A DNA stretch of 64,000 nucleotides from Nemertoderma westbladi (Eukaryota; Xenacoelomorpha; Nemertodermatida; Nemertodermatidae), in NCBI GenBank assembly GCA_032718475.1, contig JAUCBJ010002723.1:58974-122973 (forward strand), written 5' to 3'. Below are positions 32,268 to 43,547 of this stretch, in pieces. The notes beneath the pieces are model-generated. The model had not been told where the DNA came from. It ran no database searches and worked only from the letters and a program-made list of their open reading frames with translations. Both the position numbers and the translations under genes were made by a program. Positions within the stretch are counted from its first letter, which is position 1; each line of letters begins with the position of its first letter.

Positions 32268-32410
32268 TAATTTGTATTGTTTATGCAATTTATTATTGCC
32301 CCAAGTTTATGTATTTGTATTGTTCCGATTTTATGAAATTCAGAAAGTTTTATATTTAGAAGGAATTTATATTTGAAAGATTTATATTTTATATTTGAGA
32401 TGCCTAAAGA

Positions 32411-32560
32411 GTTTATATTGTTCTAAACTTATGCAGTTTATATTGTTCTAAACTTATGCAGTTTATATTGTTCTAAACTTATGCAGTTTATATTGTTCTA
32501 AACTTATGCAGTTTATATTGTTCTAAACTTATGCAGTTTATATTGTTCTAAACTTATGCA
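32411..32560. repeat. 25-bp minisatellite, exactly six units
   Basis: Unit GTTTATATTGTTCTAAACTT plus ATGCA, six perfect copies. The same AACTTATGCA word recurs singly further on (to about 32820). The spacer to the 3' LTR (32561-33073) is otherwise AT-rich and holds one more dispersed motif at 32715. Confidence 0.95.
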
Positions 32561-33073
32561 GTTCATATTTATATTTAGTAAGATTTATATTTAGAAAGTG
32601 CTATATTTGTAGTCATTCCAAACTTACGCAATTTATTGTTTCGAATATTATGCAATTTATATTTTATAAAGAAGCAGTACTTGTATTCGCAGTAAATAGA
32701 AGGCAAGAGCAGACGGAAGACTTGTGAGCCTTTCTTGTGACTTATTTGAAATTATTCCGAACTTATGCAATTTGTTTTATATTTAAGTAGTATTAGTATT
32801 TGTGATTGTTTGAATTTATGCAATATTTGAGATGCAATAGATTTATTTTGGTGAATTTAATTTAGATTTATATTGTACTTACTTAATAAAGCCTTAAATA
32901 CGTAAAGTTTGAATCTGTAATTATTTGTATCGAATCATTATGTAAAGGTATTATTGTTGAGATTTAATTTGTAAATATGTATGTAAGTACGTCCCAAGTA
33001 TTCCATAATTTGATTTAGTATTGGTGAAAACCGTATATTTTATGCACGATAATATCCTGTTTTCATGGAGCGG

Positions 33074-34607
33074 TATAGAATTATATTCTCATAAATGCCG
33101 TGGATTTTCAAAATTTTATTTTGTTCGAATTAACTTTCTATAAAGATTACATTAAGTCCTCATTTGCATTTACTATATCTATTTGTATAACATTGTTCAA
33201 GTGGTTCAGTAGCTCAGTCGGTTAAGTGTTGGAAATTCGTGTAGTAGGTATCGAGTTCGAATCCTAGTAAGAATAGAATTATTTTTTGTGGAGTTTCAAC
33301 TCATTTAAATTAACCGCTATGAATTAAATTGCATTTGCTCAAGGTAGATTAACCAATAAGATTGCAGTTATTAGATAATAACCAATGTCGTGCAAGATAC
33401 GTGTTCGCTGGACCAATGATTATCTTTAAAAACCTAGTAGAACCCATAGAACAATCTAGATTTATCTCGATTGATTGCAGCACAAATTTGCTATAAAAGG
33501 TGCGATTTTGTTCATTAGTTATCTATCTTATCTTAGCATTATTCACTTCTATATCACATTATACATTAGTATTATATTAGTATTAGTATTAGATAGTGAC
33601 GTTATTTCACTCTTGTTACGTTTATTGTATATTAGTTTTGTAATAAAAGTTAGAAATACTTGTTACATTTGTTTTACTATGCTTCACCACGGTGAACCCA
33701 ACTGAGGGACAGATGGCTGGCTAGACAGCAGACCGCGGCAATAGACGGGAACATCGGAGGAATGTAGGAAGGAGACAACCCGCAATATCCATTCTTAGTT
33801 ATTCGCCCTACGGGGGGAGGAGGAGATCAGGCAGAACGATACTAGTACACAGATAGGACGCAGGCACACCAGTACAAGGCATACACATTGGTAGGGTGCA
33901 GCAAACTGTACGCCTAACTCTTGCTAAGTATAGGTGCGTCGGTGGCTGTTTGTAGTACAACGGTGTCCATTTGCGTTAGAACTTGTAGGCCAGGAAGGGT
34001 TACTGTGTTTTACCTGAATTAGGATTGTACCGTTCAGTTTATTACTAGGTGCAAAATAAATTGAGGCTATTAGGGATACTAACATCTACCGTGTCCCCGC
34101 CGACATTCTGTTAGGAAGTTGCCGTGCCCACCTAGGCAACCAAAATTCTAGATAGGACGCCAGGCTAGCTATTTGTAACTGTACGCCTACTGTAGTAAAC
34201 TAACACATTTCTTCTTAGTATTAGGGACCTGGTAAATTAAATTGCCGAATTCTGGGCGTAGTATTAACCTTATGCCTGAATTTGAGTCCTGGAAATACAC
34301 AAAAGGGGAAGGAGCCTTATCATTCGTGAGTATTGGACCTACAAGCTACAAAATTAGAATATTTGTAAAATGTACACCGGACCCAGTAATTATATATGTG
34401 AAGGATCTAAAACCGATTTTGACCGTTTTATCGAAGTTTGTCCGTTCGTAGACTGTTTTCTGCCTCACCGGTTATAAGAGACCGATACTGCAATATATAT
34501 TCGCTTACTTAGAGTTTACTGTTTTGGTGAGAAGGTCGGATTATGTTTTGATTCACAAACTTTACAGTAGGATATTGCAGGGTATTTTGTTACTGTCTCT
34601 TCAAATA
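33074..34607 (+). repeat. 3' LTR, 1534 bp
   Basis: Same ends as the 5' LTR and very high identity over shared parts. It lacks two internal blocks present in the 5' LTR. The polypurine tract upstream is poor (GGAGCGG). Confidence 0.92.
33201..33275 (+). promoter_or_regulatory. tRNA-like segment with Pol III A and B boxes inside the 3' LTR
   Basis: TAGCTCAGTCGGTTAAG (33210-33226) is a good tRNA D-arm/A box, and GAGTTCGAATCC (33253-33264) a good B box, 27 bp apart. The T-arm stem pairs poorly, so it is not a functional tRNA. The B box is also in the 5' LTR (about 16391-16402), but the A box is missing there, replaced by a repeat of TTGGAAATTCGT. Confidence 0.6.
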
Positions 34608-34710
34608 ACCATTCCTCGACTTGATTAAACTAATAAGACAAAAGTACAAATAGGTATAAATAATAGCTATAACTAATAAAATAAAATATTTGTTCTAGAA
34701 CAAAAAATAT
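34608..34710 (+). mobile_element. Right end of the interrupted Merlin element
   Basis: Begins with the ACCAT target copy and the last codons of the Merlin transposase (stop 34651-34653), then AT-rich DNA with the palindrome TGTTCTAGAACA at 34691-34702 matching those at the left end. Exact terminal repeats were not resolved. Confidence 0.7.
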
Positions 34711-34740
34711 TTTTTAAATAAATCTACAGCCTTAAGCAGT

Positions 34741-35880
34741 AAAGGCCCGTTTCCGACATCCGCGCAGTTTTCTGGCTTTTTGAGCTTTATCTCAAGCTTT
34801 TTTTTAGTTAAAACAATTTCTAGAAATTAATTGCTTTAAGATGAATCTGAGAATTTTCTAATGCTAAAACCTAAAATATAGAATAAAGCTAAAAAAAAGG
34901 CTTGAATAAGCTCATTAAAAAGCTTGAAAAAAAAGCTCAAAAGAAGCTGGGTCGAATATCACCATAATTATCTAATACATAATTCTAATAAAATCTAATA
35001 CATAAAAATTATTTAATAGGTATATAATTATTATCTAATACATAATTCTAATAAAATCTAATACATAGTTAGTACATAATAAGTACCGGTACCGGCGGTA
35101 CCGGTACTAACCACTAACTGTACTCTGGTACTACAGTACTAGACAGCTAGAATATTACAACATTTCATATCTTCATTTTAACAGAACGTTAGACAGTTAG
35201 AAAAGGCATAGGCCTAACAAGCTTGAAAAAATGCTCAAAAAAGCTTAAAAAAAGCTCAAAAAGAAGCTAGAAATGTCATTATTACAGTCAGACAGTCTGA
35301 CAGTATTACATATTAGATTATTCAGTTATTATTTACCTGTCAGCTTGCAGATCCAAGATCTGAGTGTTTACAGGTTTACCGGTGACCGGCAGACTGGCAA
35401 CTGCTGAAGTGCTGAACTGGTATTACTGTATTAGCTTGCAAACTATGGCAGTACAGTATGGACTTCCAAGAATTGGTACCGGTAATCAAATCAAATCAAC
35501 CCGCCTAAATGTCAAACGTTTGAGCTGCTTGCTGGTTCAGTGGTTTCGGTTTGCGACTACCAGACTACCGGTCAGCGGCGGTCAGCTGGTACCGGTACCG
35601 TGTCACCGTCAATCGTAGGCTGGTAGGCGCGAAGCGAACTTGCAGACATCAGTAGGCCAGGTGCTGATACTTCAGTACTTTCTTGATTCTTGAATGTTGA
35701 AGTTTGGTAACTGCAGTGCTGCAGTACTGCCTAGTTCAGTAGTTGCCTACTACAGTACTACTACCGGTACTGGTACAGCATGCAGGCATGGTACTATCTG
35801 ATTGTCAGACTCGAAACTTAAACAACTTAACTGTAGGTTTCTCCTACACTTTACAGGTACACATCACTGGTTCCCCGGCT
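34741..35880. repeat. Imperfect palindromic AAGCTT-rich segment and ACCGGT-rich DNA
   Basis: GGCTTTTTGAGCTTTATC (34775-34792) and following CAAGCTTTTTTTT are mirrored on the other strand by AAGCTTGAAAAAAAAGCTC near 34919-34940, a MITE-like inverted repeat; related words recur at 35218-35272. A perfect 12-bp inverted repeat AGTACCGGTACC-GGC-GGTACCGGTACT lies at 35082-35108. No gene supported. Confidence 0.45.
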
Positions 35881-35887
35881 TTAGATC

Positions 35888-36800
35888 CTAGAGTACCTTA
35901 GATCCTGAACGAACTTAGATCTTGGGTGAAATAGATCCTACCCATACGAACTTAGATCCTTCCCATACGAACTTAGATCCTTTCCATACGAACTTAGATC
36001 CTTTCCATACGAACTTAGATCCTTGCCATACGAACTTAGATCCTTCCTATATGAAATTAGATCCTTCCCATACGAACTTAGATCCTTGCCATTCGAACTT
36101 AGATCCTCAACATACGAACTTAGATCCCACTTTGCATATATTCTGTACCGTAGCTGTGTTAATGTGAAATTTCATTCCCATAGGCCAGCAGACCTTACTG
36201 TAAATATTATCACGATTGAAGGGAAGCGAACTTAGATCCCACTACCAATACATTGTAATAAATTAGCTATTAATTGGCAAATTATAGTTTGTTGGCGTGT
36301 CACTGATCGCAACTACTTTGAGTGTATGACAGTATGACTTATTTGCATTAGATCATTATAAGTAGTTTTATATGCTTAATGAAACACATTACAATATACT
36401 ATAGTATCGATAGAACGCGGCCAACAACGCACAGTAGACCCTACACGTGGGATCTGATCTAAGTTCGCTTCTCCTTTCTTGCGTGTGTCAAGGTAATTTG
36501 TATTAATTTGTATAAATTGGGATCTAAGTCCACCTAAGATCTATAAGTTCGCTTTGATTTCAACGTGGGATCTAAGTTCGCTTCGCGACTAGCATGATGA
36601 TTTACCAAAGGCTTTTAATAGCATAAATTGTGATCTAAGTTCACCTAGTCAGGATCTAATTTCACCCAGATAGGATCTAAGTTCACCTAGTTAGGATCTA
36701 AGTTCACCTAGTTAGGATCTATGTTCACCCAGATAGGACCTAAGTTCGGAAAGATTTAAGTTCATCAAAGACAGGCCTTGCAGGATCTAAGTTCGTTTTA
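35888..36800. repeat. Foldback-like element: GAACTTAGATCC arrays in opposite orientation
   Basis: The left part (about 35880-36240) has about a dozen copies of GAACTTAGATCC, most in a 21-bp tandem CCATACGAACTTAGATCCTT. The right part (about 36445-36800) has about ten copies of the reverse complement GGATCTAAGTTC with a different spacer (RCCTAGTTA). About 200 bp of unrelated sequence lies between. The LDPSHTN-type frame is a by-product. Confidence 0.85.
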
Positions 36801-38449
36801 CCCACATTCACAGGTGAGGCGTTAAAACATCCTAATTACAAGCAGTCACTGATTGGTCAGACAAATGGTCTACCAATCATATAGCGCTTGAATTCGGTGC
36901 ATTTAATGACAATAATTATGCATTTAAGACTGCTAATTTCAAATTTAGGAGTTGTTGATGTTGTTGGCGGGCGGTTTAAAAAATAAAATAATTGGCAAGA
37001 CATAAAACCTGTTATGTAAACATGGAAGTAAATTTATTATACCTGAAAAGAAAGTCACTTTCACAAGACTCTCTCATAATAAAGGGGCAGGCAGGTTCGC
37101 AACAGGGGCAGCTGCCGGGAGCCGGAAGTTGGAAGGGGCCCTCAAGTTGGGAGAAATCATGGCCTACTTAAATAATTTACGTAGGCCATGGAGAAATTTA
37201 CCGAACATTATCTGTCTGATGACTGACAACAACTAATTTATTCATTTATTTCTGGCTGTTCAATAAATATTTATATATCAGCTCACACAAATATCACCAT
37301 TCATAAAGACTTTCTGGTTAGAATATGCCATTGAAATGGAATAAAATGGCCCTTAATGGTAGGCTACGGATAGCAGAAGCCAATGCTGTAAATATTTATT
37401 CCAGAACATGTAATTATTTAACATGATGTGAACAAGTAGTGGGATAGGCAAGGAGTTACATTCACTATGGTACCTGCTGGACGATGCTGATGCTAGGCTA
37501 CTACAGTATGCAGCTAGCCAGACAACCACAAGGCTTGATATTAGTTATTGTTTGTCTGGCTAGTAGCATATGTAGCTGTCTGTGGTAGCCAAGTTGGGGT
37601 CAATGTGCTGAGTGAAAGGGCTTTCCATTCAATTCTAACAATTATAGTAGCATTGGTTTGGTGCGTAACTTGAGTTTAATAACTACTCATAATCGTATTG
37701 TACATAAGCCTACTACTGTAAACATTGTATATAATATTGTTAATAATATTTTAATTATTTCATTTTATTAACTTATGTTAATCACTTACGACAGTATTTT
37801 TTTGTTACTTTCTTTTTGTAGAATATAATTACATATCTGTAATGTACATAATGCCCCATAGAATGTTTAATAATTCTTAAAGTGTAAGTTTCCTTCTTTT
37901 GAAAGTTATTTTGAAATATATCTCTTATTTACGTTTAAACTGTTTACACAGTAACCTAGAGACCTGTTCATTCGGTGTAACCACATTTACATTTCTTTTC
38001 AATTAGATTTATCTGAAATCACCGTAGTCACAAGGCTAGGAAAATGCTCTTTTGTTTGGAGTAGGCCTAATAATTGATGTCTTAATTGATTTTCCAATAT
38101 ATTTCTCAACTTTATAGCACATTCCCACTTTATTTCCCAGTATGTCACTACGCAACGCGTGAACGTTCGTAAAAAATAATTAATAATTACGTAATAAATA
38201 TTACTTTTTACAGGGCACTTTTTAGCAATAGAGCTTCAAACAGGGGGGGGGGGGGGGGGGGGTTAGGGGCCCGTAAGTTGGGACTGCCAGGGGGCCGAGA
38301 TTCCACAATCCGTCACTGGGTGCACTGCAAACTCTGCTGGAAGATTCTATGAACTCGAGAACTCATGGAAGTTGTGAGATCTGAGATAAAGGGGGAGCCC
38401 CAGAACCCACGGCAAAGGTTTAACACTTCTAACTATCTTGGAAATGCGG
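36801..38449. other. Non-coding with small hairpins and a G-run
   Basis: Holds CATGGCCTAC (37158-37167) and GTAGGCCATG (37181-37190), perfect arms flanked on both sides by GAGAAAT. A 12-bp hairpin GCTAGCCAGACAA/TTGTCTGGCTAG lies at about 37512-37562, and a poly-G run at about 38242-38262. No gene seen. Confidence 0.4.
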
Positions 38450-38823
38450 CAACGTTGGGTGTCTATAAACCTGAATTTCTTAAATAACTGGCTGATTGGA
38501 TTCATAACTGGTTGGATTCTGCTTCACACTGGCGTGGAAACACACTAACCCCTCTCAAGCCAGCAAAGTTCTTTCACAAACTAGTAGATGTGTTGCAGAC
38601 CTATTAGATGGATTCTTTCCAATGGTGGCTACGACTATGTTTTAGACAAATGAGTGGTGGCTGCTTTCTTGTTTCTTTGAGAGAAGTTAAAAATTCGGAA
38701 CGGATTATTACATCGCTTACTTTATTACATTCTGGCGTCGAATTCTGGAAAGAGGACAGTCTGCGACCGGATGAAGTTGATTTTTTACCATTTCTGAGCA
38801 CCTTGGATGCCGATCTCTGCTAA
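38450..38823 (+). pseudogene. P-element/THAP9-like transposase remnant
   Basis: The frame at 38608-38823 reads RQMSGGCFLVSLREVKNSERI, matching the conserved RQxSGG..xxSxREVxxSE block near the C-terminus of P-element and THAP9 transposases, preceded by a degenerate FQTDxLExRFG-like stretch (SFQWWLRLCF). The same phase upstream of a TAG gives LTPLKPAKFFHKLVDVL, corresponding to the helical region before it. Only this tail was found; dead. Confidence 0.5.
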
Positions 38824-40507
38824 ACTAATAATGGCTGCTGAATTTAGTTCGGATTCTGTTGAGGTGGGAAAGAATATTTCTGGTTTCATTATTAAGAAAA
38901 TTAATGAAAAAAAATAAAAAAAATATCATAAATTCCTTGTGTTCTGATTGTATTAAATTGTCTGCTCCCGCTGTTGACGAGTCACCTTCCCATCCATCCT
39001 ATGTTAACATTTTAACGATTTTAGACAGCATCCTTGTGATGTTTTTCTGAACGGTGTTGGAAACTGTTTTGCCCGACTGGCGACTGGAATCGGTAGAAGG
39101 ACTTGCAGTCAACTCTGGCGTTCCCGTACGCACTGCTGCAACACGGTTCCTAAGTTTATATTGACTCAGTGGTATTTTTGCGACAAACACGAATGCCTTA
39201 AATAACTTTGCACAGCGCATTGTTATCAATTTTTGTTTTAATAATGCTCAGAAAGAGTATACAGACCTCCGACCTCCGACAGTCGTGAGGATAGCCTTGA
39301 AACTATAAAAAAAGGCAGCGTTTTAAATAAACTACTGGTATTTAAATATAATAATAATACAATTAATAATGATTCAATAATTAATATTAGGCCTTAGTTT
39401 GCAAGTTATTTAAGATAACAAAGGCAAGTTTGGAAAATTCCACCGGGATATTTTAGATTTTGTTTAACTACTGAAAAGTTATCTGCATGTCTTCAAAACC
39501 ATCATCAATCGATTAAGCATATCCTAAAACAGTCTAAAACATTGCTTTATATAATAAAATTAATATAACCGTGTCATTAGACTATTGAGAAAACTGGCTT
39601 ACATTTTGTAGTCTGCCAGTGGCAACATATTATACCGTATCTTTTAATAGGCCATGAGTTTACTGCATAATAATGTACAAGAATGAGTCACCCTGACAAT
39701 CGAAACTGAAAGTTTCGTAATATACCACTGTACCAGCTTACTGCCACACCGTCATAACTCTTATAATACAATTATCCCAAACAATCCGCCAGCCCCGACC
39801 TACCTTCAAAATAGACTTCTGTTATATAGATAATATGTGAAAGGGGGCGCTGCACAACTTCCATAAAGAATATCGAATCGAAAATGAAACAGTTTTCCAA
39901 TAAAACTCAACAACTACTGTAACATGATTATTAAGTAATGCATTTGTTGTCACTTTTATTATCACAGAATGTAACCAGTATGTAACCGGACAGAAAATTT
40001 AATCATTTCTTAATGGTTATTTTACGATTTGTTAGCGTTTTTGCCGCGTTAATTTTATGCGATGGTACGGAATCGTAGGTATAATAACAATACAAGAGAG
40101 GCAAAAAAAGTCGCGGATATAAAAAGCGACTAAAAAACCCTGAAAAATACGTAAACTAATATCTCTAATTACGAATTCGATAAAACGTTTGCGTTGTAAA
40201 TATTATTATGATGAGTGCATAAAGTAGGCCTAACATTTTATAATAAAACTTCAATGAATAATCATGTTTACTTTAAAATGCGTAAACCAAATAGAATTAA
40301 TTCATAAACGTCTCTTATCTCAGCATTAATCTAGGCATAAGTTCAGAACAAATACAAGGCTATCCGTTTCTGTATCCAATTATAATATAACCGTATTGTT
40401 AATAATAATAATAGTCAATAAAGACCGAGTGGCAGTAGTAGAATGTATAGGCATACGGGGCTCGGGGGAGGGGTGCGGGCTGCAGCCTTCACCTCCACCC
40501 CCAGAAA
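38824..40507. other. AT-rich non-coding DNA
   Basis: No supported gene or repeat family. Short frames at 38859 and 38999 have no recognisable content. Confidence 0.4.
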
Positions 40508-41070
40508 GCACTACTACTACTGTACTACTATCGGCATGCTGCATTATATATATTACATATATATTAATAATTCTGTGCCGGCAAAATTGTCGACAAAATT
40601 GCGCCGCCATAACTCACTATCACCCATGACATTTCATCCACATCTTCAAGGTCAAATGTCCTTTTAAGAGGCGTCTCAAGAAAGTCATGGGCTATCCACC
40701 ATGCTTATTCACTCCATGAGGCCGCCAAAGCACAACACTGGCAACTCAACACCGCCAAAACACTGGCTTGTCCTCACGGCGAAGGTAATGTCCTTCAAAG
40801 CGGTGGCGGCTTCATTCATGTGCGTCAATATAGGGGAGATTATTAAAACACACCCAATGTTATATAGTGTCTGGTTCTTCTTCTTAGAGTTTACAAAAGG
40901 ACCTACACTAGAAGCAACCTGCTTCAATTATCAGAGGAGCCTTTTGGGCTCCCTCTAGTGAATCTGACAGTACCACTAAGTTATCAGTCTAGATCAGTAA
41001 GGTACTTACTTACTGTAGCTGGATTTCCTCAACATCTTGTGCCAGTGGGGGGTGTTATCATCACCAGACC
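40508..41070 (-). pseudogene. LINE copy 3, degraded with internal deletion
   Basis: Starts with ACTACTACTACTGTACTACTA and ATCGGCATGCTGCA, i.e. the (TAG)n 3' tail on the minus strand. It follows the family through the region read as MTFLRR-like sequence. After about 40878 it jumps to the FVNSKK region, losing several hundred bases, and ends near TTATCATCACC (41070). No open frame. Confidence 0.8.
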
Positions 41071-43547
41071 ACATTCGAGTAGGTAGAAAGGGGCGAAAAA
41101 ATAAATCAGGGAAAATTAGTGGCATCCAGCGAGAGCGAGCGAGGGAAGGAGTTAATTAAAATCCAAAGTAAGAAATAACAATTCAAAACATTTCTACGTA
41201 GTAAAACTGTTTTCAAAATTAATAGTCTACTTTTTAAATTAAAACATAAAGTGCTAACTCTGTCAAAAATATTGTTAAGAAAAGTTGACTACAATTCCGA
41301 GTTCTGATAGGCCAATTTTGAAGTGTTAGCACTTTGACCACTTAGCAAGAACAAATTAAAAACATATAATACAATAGCAACAAACTTTAATGACTGCCTT
41401 CTAGCGACCGGAATAAGAATCATTGCAAAACTTAGTGCTACTGTTACTGTAGAACATACCGTGGTAAAAATATGAGTTAATTTAAGTAAACAATATTGCT
41501 ACACCACCTCCCCCACCCCCCCCCCCCCCCCACACCCCCCTCCCCCCTCCCCCTAAATGCGACCGTAAGCCTACGGTCGCATTCGTATATCACGTGACCG
41601 GAATACAATGTTACTTTCATTGACGACTGATCAGTGCATTGGTTAATTATTATTGATTAAGGGGGCGAGTGAGTTGTTGAGCTACTGTATAGTCTAAGCC
41701 TATCAGTTTTTTTATATTATTATAACTAATTAATTATATAATTAATATAATTAATTTATTAATAATTATTAATTATTTATATATATATTATATATATATA
41801 TATTATATATTATATTTATATATATTATTAATTATATATTATTAATTATTAATTAATTATTAATAATTTATTAATAATTCATTAATAATTAATATATTAT
41901 TATAATTTAGACTGAGTAGTTTTTGTCTAAAGCTGAGGCCGGCAAAAATACGATGAATGTATGTCTGTATGTATGTTTGTTTGTTTGTTTAATTTTTGTA
42001 TGTTTAATGTATAACCATCAAATGGCTTCAAACCACTTGCATGTAATGGAAAATTGTAAACGAAAGTATTTATCAATTATTATCTAAGTTGTTGAATAAA
42101 AAAAAGTTGGGAACGATTCGATGTGATATTGCGAAATATTAGCATATTATCAACATTATGGAACGCGAAATTAAATACCCACAACTACACTTTGACAGCT
42201 GAACAACATTTCACTAATTATTGTCAATGGAGTTACGTACATAAAATAATTATATATCGTTAATTATTGTTCTATCTCTATTCAGTCAGGTAATGTAATG
42301 CCAAGCAGTACAGTCATTTATATCGCATCGTATCCATCGGGGACCTATTGTCATTTATACGTCATTATAATACTGTCCTCAACTCAGGCTATGCTCTTTT
42401 ATAATGTTAAGGGCTTAGTAGGTTTTGTATATCTGGGACGTTTACAACATCAATTAAACTAACAAAACCAGAAAACTGAACCAAGATGCCAGCCGGGTAC
42501 CAACAGCTGTTGGGTAGACTGAATGGAACATTTCACAAATTTTCATACAGTAGGAGGCTTGTACGTAGGTTAACTGATAATTTATTAGGTAGAAATAATT
42601 AGTGTTCTTTATTTTAGTAATCTAATAGAGCAAGACCGCATAGCAGAGCAACTGCACTTTGGGGCCGTTTCGCAGTTTGCGGATATGGATAACATTTCAC
42701 ACATCGCACTAATTGTGATTAGTTTGGTTGATGCAAGTTATTATTGGTTTGCATCCTCCTATCCCATCTGTTTTTTGAAGTCGTGTAAGACAGGTTCTTT
42801 TGAAGCCGTTCTAGTTATTAATCGACAACAAGCATACGTATATGTTATTGTTGAATTGCACATTAACTATAATCTAGCTAGCAATCGCTCCCTGATTGCA
42901 AATTCTTTACTCAAATACGAAGTATTACTGTATTGCGGTCTTACACAGTTTTTGTGGCATTTTCGAACAGTCCGAAACATTTTTATATTTAGTTTATCTC
43001 CCTGTGATGAAAATAATTTAAATGAGATTAGGTTCTTCAGACACATGAATTAGAGGCCACAACTGCAGCACAATTAGCATCCTACTAAACAAAGCGGATG
43101 TTTAATATGAGCCAATCCAGGGGGGCAAATAACGAATCCTTCTGATTGGTTAACCGATAGACATACTGAATAACTACCCTTAAGACATTATAATAAATCA
43201 CTTGGCAGATTGTACATATTTTGCAAAATCAAAACAATGTTGGATTGAGACCGGATATCGTAATCAGTGTTTCATCCGGAAAGTCATGGCTACTTCTAGG
43301 ATGGGATGAGTCACATGTAACATAATAGCTTTGCGTTGCTACTCAACCGTATAATTAAGTAATTACAACGTCCCATATTTACTGTATAATATTATAATTA
43401 CTTTGGAAGGGTTTACTGTGGAAGATCACCCATGGTGGTGAACACGCATTCCTTGGCTTAACGAGCCTAAAAGATTCTCCCATTCATTAGAATTACCTTA
43501 CTGTATTTCATATTGTATAAAGATTTAAACATGTTAAAAAATGTATT
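41071..43547. other. Non-coding; C-rich tract, AT palindromes
   Basis: Contains a C-rich tract (41505-41553), a perfect hairpin (41556-41583), a long TAATTATTAAT palindromic AT tract (about 41720-41905) and (TGTT)n near 41975. A 122-codon frame at 42685-43053 shows no recognisable domain and I do not call it a gene. The upstream region of the F-box gene (43200-43547) shows no clear TATA box. Confidence 0.4.
41556..41583. other. Perfect hairpin AATGCGACCGTA-AGCC-TACGGTCGCATT
   Basis: 12-bp stem, 4-nt loop, right after a 50-bp C-rich tract. It resembles the terminal hairpin of a small mobile element, but no CTAG follows. Confidence 0.6.

Larger units (their letters stand above)
19031..32735 (+). 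repeat. Dispersed motif GGAAGACTCGCGAGCCT, about ten copies
   Basis: Copies start at 19031, 20778, 20862, 20946, 23455, 25477, 27970, 29106, 32120 and 32715, all on the plus strand. The core CTCGCGAG is palindromic, and the sequence after it is usually CTTTCT or CTACCT. Copies at 20778-20946 are part of a tandem repeat, so about eight are independent. It is read in one phase in gag (KTREPT, KTCEPT), in another in pol and the extra ORF (GRLASLP, GILASLS), and lies outside genes three times. Confidence 0.8.
16232..34607 (+). mobile_element. BEL/Pao LTR retrotransposon with an extra ORF, 18.4 kb
   Basis: Two long direct repeats (LTRs) flank gag, a BEL/Pao-type pol (DUF1759-like gag end, zinc knuckles, aspartic protease, RT, RNase H, integrase, DUF5641-like tail) and a third long ORF. 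The host repeat ACCAT lies at 16227-16231 and 34608-34612, giving a 5-bp target duplication. It sits inside a Merlin transposase ORF. gag and pol carry several stops and a homopolymer frameshift, so this copy is not autonomous, while the third ORF is open for 954 codons. Unusually long for BEL/Pao, where most elements are well under 10 kb. Confidence 0.92.

Noticed and set aside
32411-32560. Possible CRISPR-like array (six 25-bp repeats)
   Set aside because: Units are directly adjacent without spacers, in a eukaryotic retroelement.
35922-36167. Repeated LDPSHTN-type peptide ORF
   Set aside because: Translation of the 21-bp GAACTTAGATCC tandem; no start context or domain.
42685-43053. 122-codon ORF upstream of the F-box gene
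   Set aside because: No domain, no splice or homology signal; compatible with chance.
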